Assembly (NCBI RefSeq): GCF_019749255.1
Contig: NZ_JACWFH010000014.1
Coordinates: 1 to 64,000 of the forward strand
Direction of reading: 5' to 3'
DNA length: 64,000 bases
Origin: Mesobacillus maritimus
GTDB lineage: Bacteria > Bacillota > Bacilli > Bacillales > Cytobacillaceae
Shown: piece by piece, positions 43,837-54,600 of the stretch
Layout: each line of letters begins with the position of its first letter
Numbering within the stretch: the stretch's first letter is position 1
Program-made: the position numbers and the translations under genes
Notes under the pieces: model-generated
Seen by the model: the letters and a program-made list of their open reading frames with translations, nothing else
Databases searched by the model: none
What the model was told of the DNA's origin: nothing

Positions 43837-44310
43837 TATCGAAAAAGTATTTTAGGGTTGAATATTTCGGGTATAGAAGAATGTTATGGTACAGACACTC
43901 TATTTTTATAGTACAGAAGAAAAATGGTTTATAATACCCCGATAGTAAAAAAACTTATGATAATACTAAACATAGTATTTGACGTAATCTTTTTATGTGT
44001 TGTAAACTGAGTAATGTAAGAGTTGATTGTATCAATCGAGCGAAATAAATTATTAATACAGTTTTGTGTTAAGCTCAATAGTATGGGGAATAAAAAAACT
44101 TGTTTTTAGAACTGATGCTATGGGGAAACTACATAAAGGTATTGATTATTTAGTTGTGCAGCGAGTTCTGTCCGACCAAATCAACAGCCGTTCATTTATT
44201 GAACTCGAACAAAATAATTTCAACTCCAAAAGGGAAGTTTCACCTGCTTTTGGGTACTCTATTATGGATAATAATTAAATTGTGTATAAGAAAGGAAGAG
44301 GTGACGATAG
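43837..44310 (+). promoter_or_regulatory. Long leader and probable promoter of pdhABCD
   Basis: No convincing gene is present. A sigma-A-like promoter, TTGACG (43979-43984), an 18-base spacer and TAAACT, would start transcription about 300 bases before pdhA. The leader contains a small GATTG/CAATC hairpin at 44023 and a 70-codon frame (44066-44278) without a ribosome site. A long pdh leader suggests post-initiation control, but no known riboswitch was recognised. Confidence 0.45.
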
Positions 44311-45429
<1,119 letters not shown>

Positions 45430-45432
45430 GCC

Positions 45433-46410
45433 ATGGCGCAAATGACAATGATTCAAGCAATTACTGATGCACTGCGCACAGAATTGGGAAATGATCCGAA
45501 TGTGTTAGTATTCGGTGAAGATGTGGGCGTAAATGGCGGCGTATTCCGTGCAACTGAAGGCCTTCAAAAAGAATTCGGAGAAGATCGTGTGTTTGATACT
45601 CCACTAGCAGAATCCGGAATTGGTGGATTAGCTGTTGGACTAGCTCTACAAGGGTTCCGTCCAGTACCTGAAATTCAATTCTTTGGTTTTGTGTTTGAAG
45701 TGTTTGATTCTATTGCCGGTCAGTTAGCTCGTATGCGTTATCGTTCTGGTGGCAGATATACTTCTCCTGTAACCATTCGCTCACCATTTGGTGGAGGAGT
45801 ACATACTCCTGATATGCACGCGGATAGTTTAGAAGGACTTATGGCTCAAACACCTGGAGTTAAGGTTGTCATTCCTTCAACTCCATATGATGCGAAAGGA
45901 CTTCTTATTTCATCAATCCGTGACAATGACACGGTCGTTTTCCTTGAGCATATGAAATTATATCGTTCATTCCGTCAAGAAGTTCCTGAGGGAGAATATA
46001 CAATTCCACTAGGAAAAGCGGATGTGAAGCGTGAAGGAACCGATGTAACGATTGTCACTTATGGTGCAATGGTACATGAATCCTTAAAAGCTGCAGAAGA
46101 GCTTGAAAAAGAAGGTTATTCCGCTGAGGTAATTGACCTACGTACAGTTAGTCCACTTGATATGGAGACAATTATTGCTTCTGTTGAAAAAACAGGCCGT
46201 GCAATTGTTGTTCAAGAAGCACAAAAACAAGCTGGTGTTGCAGCTAATGTTGTTGCAGAAATTAATGATCGTGCCATTCTTACATTGGAAGCACCTGTAT
46301 TACGTGTAGCTGCACCTGATACTGTCTTCCCGTTCCCACAAGCGGAAACAGTTTGGTTACCAAATTACAAAGATGTTATTGAAACAGCAAAGAAAGTCCT
46401 AACTTTTTAA
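45433..46410 (+). CDS. pdhB: Pyruvate dehydrogenase E1 component, beta subunit
   Basis: A 325-residue subunit that completes the E1 active site. [35 protein letters not shown] and [20 protein letters not shown] are the expected signatures. It starts three bases after the pdhA stop, indicating tight coupling. A 137-base gap with a weak hairpin separates it from pdhC. Confidence 0.97.
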   Translation: MAQMTMIQAITDALRTELGNDPNVLVFGEDVGVNGGVFRATEGLQKEFGEDRVFDTPLAESGIGGLAVGLALQGFRPVPEIQFFGFVFEVFDSIAGQLARMRYRSGGRYTSPVTIRSPFGGGVHTPDMHADSLEGLMAQTPGVKVVIPSTPYDAKGLLISSIRDNDTVVFLEHMKLYRSFRQEVPEGEYTIPLGKADVKREGTDVTIVTYGAMVHESLKAAEELEKEGYSAEVIDLRTVSPLDMETIIASVEKTGRAIVVQEAQKQAGVAANVVAEINDRAILTLEAPVLRVAAPDTVFPFPQAETVWLPNYKDVIETAKKVLTF

Positions 46411-46547
46411 TACGTAAACGCGAATAATGTAAATACAATACAACTTAGATTTATCAAGTGTCAGTACCATGAATAGGTTTGCTAGGACTAGAATCCGATA
46501 GCCTTTTTTATGGTGCTTACACTCTAACTAATAGGAGGGTGATATCA

Positions 46548-47843
46548 GTGTCATTCCAATTTAAAATGCCAGATATCGGTGAAGGTATTCATGAAGGAGA
46601 AATCGTCAAGTGGTTTGTAAAAGCCGGTGACAAAGTTCAGGAAGATGACGTTCTTTGTGAAGTGCAAAATGATAAAGCAGTCGTAGAAATTCCTTCTCCA
46701 GTTGCGGGAACAGTAGAAGAAATTCATGTTGAAGAAGGTACTGTTGCAACTGTAGGACAAACCTTGATTTCGTTTGATGCACCAGGTTATGAAAACTTGA
46801 AGTTCAAGGGTGATGACGAGGACGCCCCTGCTGAAGAAGCGAAGACTGAGGCGGCAACAGAACAGCCAAAAGTACCAACAGGCGAAGCAACATCAGGAGA
46901 TGAAGTAGAAGTAGATCCAAACCGTCGAGTGATCGCAATGCCATCTGTACGTAAATATGCTCGTGATAATGGTGTGGATATTCGTCAAGTATCAGGTTCT
47001 GGGAAAAATGGTCGAGTGTTAAAAGAAGATATTGACCAGTTCAAAAATGGTGGAGCTGCAACTGAGGCACCAGCTGCTCAACAAACAGAAGCTCCAGTGG
47101 CTGAAAAAGCGGCAGCACCACAACCAATTCCACAAGGACAATATCCAGAGACTCGTGAAAAAATGAGTGGAATTCGTAAGGCAATTGCTAAAGCGATGGT
47201 TAATTCTAAACACACAGCTCCACACGTTACTCTAATGGATGAAATCGATGTGGCAAAGCTTGTGGCACATCGTAAGAATTTCAAAGAAGTGGCTGCTCAA
47301 AAAGGAATTAAGCTTACATTCTTACCATATGTAGTAAAAGCTTTGACAAGTGCATTACGTGAGTACCCAGCATTAAACACTTCACTAGATGATGCAACAA
47401 GTGAAATTGTTCATAAGCACTACTATAATATTGGTATTGCAGCAGATACTGAAAAAGGTTTACTTGTACCAGTTGTAAAAGATGCAGATAGAAAATCTGT
47501 CTTTACAATTTCTGATGAAATTAATCAGTTAGCAGTGAAAGCTCGTGATGGTAAATTAGCTCCAGATGAAATGAAGGGTGCATCATGCACAATTAGTAAC
47601 ATTGGTTCTGCTGGTGGACAATGGTTCACTCCAGTTATTAACCATCCAGAAGTAGCTATTCTTGGTATTGGCCGTATTGCTGAGAAGCCAATTGTAAAAG
47701 ATGGAGAAATTGTAGCTGCTCCAGTTCTTGCTTTATCTTTAAGCTTTGACCATCGTATGATTGACGGTGCAACAGCTCAAAATGCAATGAATCATATTAA
47801 ACGTTTATTGAACGATCCAGAATTATTGCTAATGGAGGCGTAA
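46548..47843 (+). CDS. pdhC: Dihydrolipoyl acetyltransferase (E2) of pyruvate dehydrogenase
   Basis: A 431-residue core protein. The single lipoyl domain (residues 1-80) carries the lipoylated lysine in [14 protein letters not shown]. An Ala/Pro/Glu-rich linker follows. The peripheral subunit-binding domain (about 128-165) reads [18 protein letters not shown]. After a second linker comes the catalytic acetyltransferase domain, with the [10 protein letters not shown] active site (HxxxDG). AGGAGGGTGAT before the GTG at 46548 decides the start over an upstream frame from 46479. Confidence 0.96.
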   Translation: MSFQFKMPDIGEGIHEGEIVKWFVKAGDKVQEDDVLCEVQNDKAVVEIPSPVAGTVEEIHVEEGTVATVGQTLISFDAPGYENLKFKGDDEDAPAEEAKTEAATEQPKVPTGEATSGDEVEVDPNRRVIAMPSVRKYARDNGVDIRQVSGSGKNGRVLKEDIDQFKNGGAATEAPAAQQTEAPVAEKAAAPQPIPQGQYPETREKMSGIRKAIAKAMVNSKHTAPHVTLMDEIDVAKLVAHRKNFKEVAAQKGIKLTFLPYVVKALTSALREYPALNTSLDDATSEIVHKHYYNIGIAADTEKGLLVPVVKDADRKSVFTISDEINQLAVKARDGKLAPDEMKGASCTISNIGSAGGQWFTPVINHPEVAILGIGRIAEKPIVKDGEIVAAPVLALSLSFDHRMIDGATAQNAMNHIKRLLNDPELLLMEA

Positions 47844-47847
47844 AAAA

Positions 47848-49257
47848 ATGGTAGTTGGAGATTTTCCGATTGAAACAGATACTATAGTAATTGGTGCGGG
47901 CCCTGGTGGGTACGTAGCAGCAATTCGTGCAGCTCAATTAGGTCAAAAAGTAACAATCGTTGAGAGAGGTACAGTTGGAGGAGTTTGTTTAAATGTTGGA
48001 TGTATCCCTTCTAAAGCGCTAATCTCTGCTGGCCACCGCTTTGAAAATGCAAAGCATTCAGAGGATATGGGTGTCGTTGCTGAGAATGTTACTTTAGACT
48101 TTTCTAAAGTTCAAAAGTTTAAAGAAGGCGTTGTTAAGAAATTAACTGGCGGCGTTGAAGGTTTGCTAAAAGGGAATAAGGTAGATATCGTTAAGGGAGA
48201 AGCATTTTTCGTAGATGCTAACACTTTACGCGTAATGGATGATAACTCATCTCAATCTTATACATTTAAGAATGCAATTATCGCAACAGGTTCTACTCCT
48301 TTAGAAATACCTGCATTCAAATATTCTAAGCGAATCCTTGATTCTACAGGTGCTTTAAACCTAAAAGAGCTTCCTGAGAGTATTGTGGTCATTGGCGGTG
48401 GATATATCGGTACTGAACTTGGTGGTGCATATGCAAGCTTTGGTACTAAGGTAACCATTCTTGAAGGAACTGACGAGATTCTTAATGGATTTGAGAAGCA
48501 AATGTCATCCCTTGTTAAGCGTAAGCTTAAGAAGAAAGGTGCAGAAGTTATCACGAATGCCCTTGCTAAGAATGTAGAGGAAAGAGAAGATGGCGTAACT
48601 GTTAATTATGAGGTAAAAGGCGAAGCGAAGAGCGTTGATGCTGATTATGTATTTGTCATGATTGGACGTAAGCCGAATACTGAAGAAATGGGTCTTGAGC
48701 AGGTAGGAATCGAAATTGGTGAGCGCGGCGTTATTAAAGTGGATAAGCAATGCAGAACCAATATCAGCAATATTTATGCTATTGGTGATATCGTTCCTGG
48801 ACCACCACTTGCACATAAAGCTTCTTATGAAGGTAAAATTGCGGCAGAAGCGATTGCTGGACATGCTTCAGAGATTGATTATCTTGGAATTCCTGCTGTT
48901 GTATTCTCTGATCCTGAATTGGCTTCAGTTGGATATACAGAGGCGTTGGCTAAAGAAGAAGGCATCGATATAGTTGCTGCTAAATTCCCATTTGCAGCAA
49001 ACGGACGCGCTCTTTCTTTGAATGAATCTGATGGATTTATGAAACTTGTTACAAGAAAAGAAGATGGCCTGATCATTGGTGCTCAAATTGCCGGAGCAGG
49101 GGCATCTGATATGATTGCTGAATTAGGATTAGCGATTGAAACTGGTATGACAGCTGAAGACTTAGCAATGACCATCCACGCTCATCCAACTTTAGGTGAA
49201 ATTACGATGGAAGCTGCTGAAGTAGCATTGGGGAACCCAATCCATATCATTAAATAA
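47848..49257 (+). CDS. pdhD: Dihydrolipoyl dehydrogenase (E3)
   Basis: A 469-residue FAD enzyme that reoxidises lipoamide for pyruvate dehydrogenase and related complexes. FAD motif [19 protein letters not shown], redox disulfide [18 protein letters not shown] motif [19 protein letters not shown] and catalytic HAHPTLGE are intact. GGAGG lies before the ATG, which is four bases after pdhC. A strong terminator follows. Confidence 0.97.
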   Translation: MVVGDFPIETDTIVIGAGPGGYVAAIRAAQLGQKVTIVERGTVGGVCLNVGCIPSKALISAGHRFENAKHSEDMGVVAENVTLDFSKVQKFKEGVVKKLTGGVEGLLKGNKVDIVKGEAFFVDANTLRVMDDNSSQSYTFKNAIIATGSTPLEIPAFKYSKRILDSTGALNLKELPESIVVIGGGYIGTELGGAYASFGTKVTILEGTDEILNGFEKQMSSLVKRKLKKKGAEVITNALAKNVEEREDGVTVNYEVKGEAKSVDADYVFVMIGRKPNTEEMGLEQVGIEIGERGVIKVDKQCRTNISNIYAIGDIVPGPPLAHKASYEGKIAAEAIAGHASEIDYLGIPAVVFSDPELASVGYTEALAKEEGIDIVAAKFPFAANGRALSLNESDGFMKLVTRKEDGLIIGAQIAGAGASDMIAELGLAIETGMTAEDLAMTIHAHPTLGEITMEAAEVALGNPIHIIK

Positions 49258-49266
49258 TTTTTAACC

Positions 49267-49303
49267 AAAAGCCCTTCCCGTAAATCGGGAAGGGCTTTTC
49301 TTT
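49267..49303. terminator. Terminator of pdhABCD, shared with slp
   Basis: A perfect 14-bp stem (AAAAGCCCTTCCCG / CGGGAAGGGCTTTT) lies between convergent genes. Confidence 0.9.
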
Positions 49304-49313
49304 GTACCTAAAT

Positions 49314-49709
49314 TTAGTGTGTTGTAGCAAGCTCATCTTTCGAAAGAAAATCGGTTATCGGCTTGATGATTTCATCTTTTGAAACGAATCCATGAATCTT
49401 TACTGCCACTTTATCTTGATAAAAAATAACTAAAGCTGGTTGTTTTTCTACTTTTAGAAGACTGTCGTACTTGCTAGCTTTATTCCCTGATAAAACCATC
49501 ATATCCTTAAACTCTTCGGGGAATTCCCGCTTTAATTCAATAATAGCATCATAATAAGGTGCTTCATAATTGTAATTTGCATCATCGGAAAAGAAAATAA
49601 TTTGTTTTACATCATACTCCAATCCTAATTCCTCGTATTTGTTTGTACTGCTACAGGAAGATGTGAATATCAGGAAAGTAGCTGTTAAAATCATTGACAG
49701 GCCTTTCAT
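49314..49709 (-). CDS. slp: Small lipoprotein, Slp position, thioredoxin-like
   Basis: A 131-residue lipoprotein with signal MKGLSMILTATFLIFTSSCSS (lipid-attached Cys about 19). The body (QIIFFSDDANYNYEAPYYDAI, QPALVIFYQDKVAVKIHGF) has a thioredoxin-like beta-alpha pattern without a CxxC motif. It lies downstream of pdhD like slp (small peptidoglycan-associated lipoprotein) of B. subtilis; the symbol rests on position and type. GAGGGAAGAAG precedes the ATG. Confidence 0.7.
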   Translation of the reverse strand: MKGLSMILTATFLIFTSSCSSTNKYEELGLEYDVKQIIFFSDDANYNYEAPYYDAIIELKREFPEEFKDMMVLSGNKASKYDSLLKVEKQPALVIFYQDKVAVKIHGFVSKDEIIKPITDFLSKDELATTH

Positions 49710-49892
49710 CTTCTTCCCTCACTTTACGAGATTTCTTTAATTCAGCTGCAATGAAAGAACGATCCATATCTGTTAACGTCATTTTATCACAGGATTTTCC
49801 GAAAATTCGGTCTGTCATTCAAATGTTATAGAAATGAAAAATAACCCCAAATTCCTAACATATACTGTTAATGAAGGGGTATAAATGAAGGG

Positions 49893-50159
49893 ATGGCATC
49901 TGCTAAATGGTGGTGGAGAAATTTGAAAATTTACTTGGTCCTTTTACTCCAATGGGGAATTTGGAGTGGCTATACTTTTACAGAATGGTTATCAAAGCAT
50001 GACCATCCTTTATATAATGGAATGATGTTTATGATATTTCTTTATCTTGCAATCAAAAGTGGAAATTATATTATAAAATCAATCCCAAAAACCTTATTTA
50101 CTACATTAATGAGTTTGAGTATATATGTTTCCTTTTACCTCGTGATGGCTCTATTTTAA
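49893..50159 (+). CDS. Small membrane protein (88 aa), unrecognised
   Basis: Three hydrophobic helices (about residues 12-30, 42-57 and 65-87), with a Trp-rich N-terminus and a KHDHPLYNG loop. No family was recognised. The ATG at 49893 has a poor ribosome site. An AAGGGG sequence upstream serves an overlapping ATG at 49884 that opens only a 13-codon frame, possibly a leader. A terminator shared with the next gene follows. Confidence 0.55.
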   Translation: MASAKWWWRNLKIYLVLLLQWGIWSGYTFTEWLSKHDHPLYNGMMFMIFLYLAIKSGNYIIKSIPKTLFTTLMSLSIYVSFYLVMALF

Positions 50160-50181
50160 TTTTCCTTATTAAAGGCATAAA

Positions 50182-50208
50182 AAATGACCTCACTGTGAGG
50201 TCATTTGC
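50182..50208. terminator. Bidirectional terminator
   Basis: An 11-bp perfect stem (AAATGACCTCA / TGAGGTCATTT) with CTG loop lies between convergent genes. Confidence 0.85.
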
Positions 50209-50210
50209 TT

Positions 50211-50645
50211 TCACTTCCTTGGGTAGTAATACATAATTCTCCCATTGAAAAGATGAAGTTCACCTTTGAGTTTTTTACCCAGAAATTTGCAGAACTCATT
50301 TGCTTTTCCTTTGTCTCCGTGTGTTGCACTATCAGGCAGTGTTATTTGTATGTACATTTGATCTCGTTGATTTCCATCTTCATCAACAATCGTTTCGCGG
50401 TCAATTCCTAAAGCAATCGCATTGTAGCGATCATGATCTGATTTAAGGTAAAACCAGATGCCTTCACCATCTGCTGTTTCCTTTATTTCATAAGGGAAAG
50501 CGGAGTACTCATAGTCCCAATCTAATTGGGTTCCTGTTTTTGCTGTTATTTCTTTATAGTAGGAAAACAAAGATTTAATCTCGTCAGTAGTAATTGTTTG
50601 TTGACTCGATGACGGGACTAGTTTAATATACGCATTTTCAGCCAT
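50211..50645 (-). CDS. DUF1885-like conserved protein
   Basis: A 144-residue soluble protein (AENAYIKLVPSSSQQT, KEITAKTGTQLDWDYEYSAFPYEI, GKANEFCKFLGKKLKGELHLFNGR) that I recognise as the DUF1885 family of bacilli. A structure-only family without known function. AGGGGGTTGG precedes the ATG. It is divergent from the DUF3055 gene. Confidence 0.75.
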   Translation of the reverse strand: MAENAYIKLVPSSSQQTITTDEIKSLFSYYKEITAKTGTQLDWDYEYSAFPYEIKETADGEGIWFYLKSDHDRYNAIALGIDRETIVDEDGNQRDQMYIQITLPDSATHGDKGKANEFCKFLGKKLKGELHLFNGRIMYYYPRK

Positions 50646-50802
50646 GGTCCAACCCCCTAATATTCTAATCTATCACTATCATGATAGCATCTGGGAAAAT
50701 AAGCGACAACAGATTGTAACAATTTAAAGGTGAGTCACCTTGAATAATAAAATCACTTAGTTTATAATTTTCTTAAGATTCAAATAAAGGAGGAGATGAT
50801 TG

Positions 50803-51102
50803 ATGGGTTTGTTCGAAAAATTATATGATGAACATGAAAAGGTACAAGTAAGATTCACAGGATTCACTACAGAAGATACACGTTATGATTTTGGTGTCAT
50901 TTATACAAATTTTTTCTTCGGTAAACCGCTAATCGTCTGTATGCAAACTGGACGGTCAGCCCTCCTCGACCCGGCCGACCTTGATAATATTGAGTATCTA
51001 CAAAAGGCATTCCACATTAAGGAAACCAAACAAGCAGCTGATCTAGCTGAATTTTTTCAGTCTGAACTTCCGATTATTCCGTTTCAACCACAATATGAGT
51101 AG
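50803..51102 (+). CDS. DUF3055-like conserved protein
   Basis: A 99-residue protein with FEKLYDEHEKVQVRFTGFTTEDTRYDFGVIYTNFFFGKPLIVCMQTGRSALL, the DUF3055 pattern as I recall it. The function is unknown; there are no membrane segments. AGGAGGAG seven bases before the ATG at 50803 sets the start. A terminator lies just downstream. Confidence 0.78.
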   Translation: MGLFEKLYDEHEKVQVRFTGFTTEDTRYDFGVIYTNFFFGKPLIVCMQTGRSALLDPADLDNIEYLQKAFHIKETKQAADLAEFFQSELPIIPFQPQYE

Positions 51103-51106
51103 AAAG

Positions 51107-51135
51107 AAACCAGGTCTTGTTTAGGCCTGGTTTTT
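51107..51135 (+). terminator. Terminator after the DUF3055 gene
   Basis: AAACCAGG pairs with CCTGGTTT and is followed by TTTCTT. Confidence 0.8.
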
Positions 51136-51199
51136 CTTATGAGTAATAAATAGATATATTCTTATGATTTTTGTCTAATAATAAAGAAAAAAACATTAA

Positions 51200-51210
51200 T
51201 GTGTTATACA
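51200..51210 (+). promoter_or_regulatory. CcpN-type operator upstream of SR1
   Basis: TGTGTTATACA is a perfect match to the CcpN consensus TRTGHYATAYW. A second copy, AGTGTTATATT (51232-51242), has one mismatch and lies between the -35 and -10 boxes of the SR1 promoter. In B. subtilis CcpN represses sr1, gapB and pckA when sugars are present. Confidence 0.72.
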
Positions 51211-51218
51211 AATAAGGC

Positions 51219-51247
51219 TTGAATTTTTAATAGTGTTATATTATTAT
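51219..51247 (+). promoter_or_regulatory. SR1 promoter
   Basis: TTGAAT (51219-51224), a 17-base spacer and TATTAT (51242-51247) form a sigma-A promoter with an expected start near 51254. Confidence 0.65.
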
Positions 51248-51261
51248 TGATTTAGATACTT

Positions 51262-51275
51262 TATAAGCGCTTTCA
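51262..51275 (-). promoter_or_regulatory. cre site in the SR1 leader
   Basis: On the minus strand TGAAAGCGCTTATA matches TGWAANCGNTNWCA at all but one fixed position. It lies just downstream of the predicted start site, where CcpA would block elongation. Confidence 0.6.
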
Positions 51276-51310
51276 ACTAATTAAAAATGTGGGAAAAGGG
51301 GTTTGAAATG

Positions 51311-51433
51311 ATGGGAACAATCGTATGTCAAACTTGCAACTCAACAATTGAACATTTTGAGGATGAAAAAGTTACGGTTCTTTATTCAAACAATTGTAGC
51401 TGCCACCAAAAAGATTATAAACAAGAAAAGTAA
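51311..51433 (+). CDS. sr1P: SR1P-like small peptide (GapA-binding)
   Basis: A 40-residue peptide beginning MGTIVCQTCNSTIEHFEDEK, then VTVLYSNNCSCHQKD. This follows the SR1P pattern MGTIVCQ-CN--I--FEDEK-TVLY, with two pairs of cysteines that look like a small zinc site. In B. subtilis SR1P binds glyceraldehyde-3-phosphate dehydrogenase GapA and promotes its interaction with RNase J1. AAAAGGGG lies upstream; a preceding ATG at 51308 is also possible. Confidence 0.8.
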   Translation: MGTIVCQTCNSTIEHFEDEKVTVLYSNNCSCHQKDYKQEK

Positions 51434-51444
51434 CCATATAAAAT

Positions 51445-51480
51445 GGGTATGCGGATGTTCGTCCGCATACCCTCTTTTTT
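51445..51480 (+). terminator. Terminator of SR1
   Basis: An 11-bp perfect GC-rich stem (GGGTATGCGGA / TCCGCATACCC) is followed by TCTTTTTTTT. Confidence 0.9.
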
Positions 51481-51511
51481 TGTTATTCGTAGTAACTCAG
51501 AAATTAACTAA

Positions 51512-52984
51512 TTACCTAATCGCTTTATGTTCTTTTATCACACGGATCATCTTTAGACTGTCATCTTCTGGACCTTGAACAGGGAGACCCGCTTCCATAT
51601 TCATTTTTATATAACGAAGATTTTCTTCCGTAATAATTTCACCAGGAATAAAAATTGGAATCCCTGGAGGATAGACCATAACAAATTCTGCAATAATTCT
51701 ACCTTCTGATTCAGCAAATGGGATGACTTCGGTTTCGGAATAAAAGGCATCCCTAGGCGTTAATGCCAGCAAAGGGATATCTGGGAGCATGACCTGTGCG
51801 TGGATTCTTTCTGCACGTTCATGAAACTCCGCTGAAAGCTCTTCTAGCGCTTTAACAAGCAAATCGCCTTCTGCCTGTGTATCCCCAGGTGTAATTAAGC
51901 AAAGGAGGTTATATAAATCTGAAAGTTCAACCTCAATATTATATTTCTCACGCAGCCATTTTTCTACATCATAACCCGTAATACCGAGGTTTTTAATGGA
52001 AATAATGAGCTTTGTTGGATCATAGTTGTAAGTTGCCTTCGTCCCAAGAATCTCTTCTCCAACACAGTAAAGATGTTCAATCTTGTTGATGCGTTCCCTT
52101 AGAGAATTAGCAAGGTTAATGGTTCGGTCGATTAATTCCCTTCCCTCCGTCACTAGCCTTCTTCTTGCTACATCAAGAGACGCAAGCAGGAGATAGGAGG
52201 TAGAGGTTGTTGTAAGCATCGAAATGATCGACTGAACACGCTTGTAGGAAACAAGTCCGTCCCTTACATTCAGGATGGAACTTTGCGTCATTGAACCGCC
52301 AAGCTTGTGAACACTTGTCGCGGCCAAATCTGCTCCTGCCTGCATCGCAGATAACGGGAGGTTATCATGAAAATGAATGTGAACACCATGTGCCTCATCC
52401 ACCAGAACGGGAACATCATAGGAATGGGCCACTTCAACAATTTTCTTCAGGTCGGCAGCTACTCCAAAGTAGGTCGGGTTGATGACGAGCACACCTTTTG
52501 CATCAGGGTGCTGCTCTAATGCCTTTTCCACGGAATCAGTGGTAATCCCGTGAGAAATTCCAAGTTTTGAGTCGATTTCCGGGTGGATAAAAATAGGCAC
52601 TGCTCCTGAAAAGACAATGGCAGACATAACGGATTTATGGACATTTCTTGGAACGATAATTTTATCCCCAGGTCCACAAACTGTCATAATCATCGTCATA
52701 ATGGCTCCACTTGTCCCTTGGACAGAGAAGAAGGTATGATCAGCGCCAAAAGCTTTTGCTGCCAAATCTTGAGCTTCTTTAATGATTCCTTTAGGGGAAT
52801 GTAAATCATCAAGTGGACCGATGTTTATTAAATCGATTGATAAAGCATTGTCCCCAATGAATTCTCTGAATTCTGGGTCCATTCCAGTCCCTTTTTTATG
52901 TCCAGGTATATGGAATTGAACGGGGTTCTTTTTAGCATGCTGGATTAATGCACTAAATAATGGTGTTTCATTCTGAGACAACAA
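51512..52984 (-). CDS. speA: Arginine decarboxylase (Orn/Lys/Arg decarboxylase family)
   Basis: A PLP enzyme of about 490 residues that makes agmatine, the first step of spermidine synthesis. FHIPGHKKGTGMDPEFREFIG at the N-terminus, PLP-contact QGTSGAIMTM, DEAHGVH and the Schiff-base SVHKLGGSMTQ are conserved and match SpeA of B. subtilis. The longest frame uses GTG at 52996, on the ribosome site itself. GAGGTG followed by nine bases favours the TTG at 52984 (52981 also possible), giving the usual LSQNETP start. Confidence 0.92.
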   Translation of the reverse strand: MLSQNETPLFSALIQHAKKNPVQFHIPGHKKGTGMDPEFREFIGDNALSIDLINIGPLDDLHSPKGIIKEAQDLAAKAFGADHTFFSVQGTSGAIMTMIMTVCGPGDKIIVPRNVHKSVMSAIVFSGAVPIFIHPEIDSKLGISHGITTDSVEKALEQHPDAKGVLVINPTYFGVAADLKKIVEVAHSYDVPVLVDEAHGVHIHFHDNLPLSAMQAGADLAATSVHKLGGSMTQSSILNVRDGLVSYKRVQSIISMLTTTSTSYLLLASLDVARRRLVTEGRELIDRTINLANSLRERINKIEHLYCVGEEILGTKATYNYDPTKLIISIKNLGITGYDVEKWLREKYNIEVELSDLYNLLCLITPGDTQAEGDLLVKALEELSAEFHERAERIHAQVMLPDIPLLALTPRDAFYSETEVIPFAESEGRIIAEFVMVYPPGIPIFIPGEIITEENLRYIKMNMEAGLPVQGPEDDSLKMIRVIKEHKAIR

Positions 52985-53192
52985 TAGCAGGTACACCTCT
53001 TTACTTCATATTACTTTACGTATTTTTACCAAAAACAAAAGAATTATAGCATTATTCATATCCTTTGCATAGAAAAGAAAATCGACTAGTTGAGTTAACA
53101 AACTTCTTTCTTATCTATTCCCAAGTTGTGGATGAATAAAAAGGAAACTTCACATAAATCGAGAATATCTATTCGAGAGAGGAGATGGAAGG

Positions 53193-54155
53193 ATGAATTG
53201 GGAAACGAAAATTACAAAATTATTAGGAATTAAATACCCGATTATTCAGGGGGGCTTAGCTTATCTAGCTTATTCCGATTTGGCTGCAGCCGTTAGTAAT
53301 GCTGGAGGGCTTGGGCAAATTACGGCTATGTCACTAGAAAGTCCAGATGCGTTGAGAAAAGAAATCAGAAGGCTAAAGGAATTAACGAATCAACCTTATG
53401 GGGTAAATTTTGCGATTGGTCAACATGGAAGACCATATTCTGAATTCCTCGATGTAGCTATCAGTGAAAATGTACCTGTTATTACAATGACAGGAGGGAA
53501 TCCTGCTCCAATATTTAATCAACTAAAGGGAGTGGATGTAAAAAAATTAGTGCTGGTGGCTGCAAAAAGACAAGCACAAAAAGCAGAAGAACTAGGTGCT
53601 GATGCCGTAATGGTTGTCGGACAAGAAGGTGGAGGACATCTTGGGAAAAATGATACTGGGACAATGGTGCTGATTCCTAGTGTTGTCGATGCTGTTAATA
53701 TCCCTGTTATTGCATCAGGCGGAATAGGAGATGGTCGTGGACTAATGGCTGCTCTTAGCTTAGGAGCAGAAGGAATTGAAATGGGGACACGGTTTATTGC
53801 TACGCAGGAATGTATTCATGCGAATCATGCGTATAAACAAAGGCTAGTAAGTGGAACTGAAAATGATACGGTAATTATCAAACGTTCAATTGGCGCTCCA
53901 GCTCGTGCGATTGCGAACGAGTGGACATCGAAAATTTTGGAATTAGAAGAGAGATATGGAGACTATGAATCTTTGAAAGACTTTATTAGTGGAGAGGCAA
54001 ATAAAGAATATATCTATAAAGGAAGCGAAGAGAAAGGGTTTGCTTGGGCTGGACAAGTTATGGGTCTCATCAATGATGTGCCAACAGTTAAGGAATTAGT
54101 GGAAAGGATTATTCTACAGGGTGAAGGAATAAGAGAAAAGTGGACTATGAGATAA
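53193..54155 (+). CDS. NAD(P)H-dependent flavin oxidoreductase (nitronate monooxygenase/FabK-like)
   Basis: A 320-residue FMN TIM-barrel protein. [45 protein letters not shown] and [30 protein letters not shown] are family signatures. The His in GGGHLG is the one required in nitronate monooxygenases, but the true substrate may be different. GAGAGGAGATGGAAGG precedes the ATG. It is divergent from speA. Confidence 0.85.
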   Translation: MNWETKITKLLGIKYPIIQGGLAYLAYSDLAAAVSNAGGLGQITAMSLESPDALRKEIRRLKELTNQPYGVNFAIGQHGRPYSEFLDVAISENVPVITMTGGNPAPIFNQLKGVDVKKLVLVAAKRQAQKAEELGADAVMVVGQEGGGHLGKNDTGTMVLIPSVVDAVNIPVIASGGIGDGRGLMAALSLGAEGIEMGTRFIATQECIHANHAYKQRLVSGTENDTVIIKRSIGAPARAIANEWTSKILELEERYGDYESLKDFISGEANKEYIYKGSEEKGFAWAGQVMGLINDVPTVKELVERIILQGEGIREKWTMR

Positions 54156-54231
54156 TTTTCTTATTTGCACCTGCAGTGCATCTATGTGTACAATCAAAAA
54201 ATATAGTCTATTAAAAGCAGGTGTTTATAAA

Positions 54232-54504
54232 ATGGAATATCAATACCCAATTGACCATACTTGGACAACGGATGAAATTATCGACGTCATTCATTTTTTT
54301 GAGCATGTAGAACATGCATATGAAAAAGGGGTTAGTCGGGAGATGTTAATGGACTCCTACCGTCGCTTTAAGGAAATTGTTCCTAGTAAGTCTGAGGAGA
54401 AAAAACTATTTAATCAATTTGAAGAGGAAAGTGGATACTCATCTTATCAAACTGTAAAAAAGGCCAAAGAGGCGCCCGCAGGCGAGAAAGTAAAGATGAA
54501 ATAG
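54232..54504 (+). CDS. yktA: YktA, UPF0223 family protein
   Basis: A 90-residue helical protein ([33 protein letters not shown]) recognised as UPF0223/YktA. The function is unknown. A longer frame starts at 54184; the family N-terminus MEYQYPID and AGGTG upstream favour 54232. Convergent with yktB. Confidence 0.88.
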   Translation: MEYQYPIDHTWTTDEIIDVIHFFEHVEHAYEKGVSREMLMDSYRRFKEIVPSKSEEKKLFNQFEEESGYSSYQTVKKAKEAPAGEKVKMK

Positions 54505-54560
54505 GATAAAACACCCGGCAGAACAAGAAAGCCTCAATGACTCTCTCTTGCCTTATAGGT

Positions 54561-54600
54561 AAACGTTAAAAAAACGGCCAAAGGCCGTTTTTTAACGTTT
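54561..54600. terminator. Bidirectional terminator between yktA and yktB
   Basis: A long stem (AAACGTT plus A-run plus CGGCC and its complement) contains AAAAAACGGCC/GGCCGTTTTTT. Confidence 0.88.

Larger units (their letters stand above)
51254..51485 (+). ncRNA. sr1: SR1 dual-function regulatory RNA (predicted)
   Basis: In B. subtilis the SR1 RNA lies between slp and speA, base-pairs with ahrC mRNA and encodes the peptide SR1P. This transcript has the same place, a promoter with CcpN-type boxes, a cre site, an SR1P-like ORF and a strong terminator at 51445-51485. The extent of about 230 bases is inferred from promoter and terminator; the base-pairing function was not checked. Confidence 0.75.

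Noticed and set aside
44066-44278. 70-codon ORF in the pdhA leader
   Set aside because: No ribosome site, no recognisable domain, and an overlapping second frame of similar quality.
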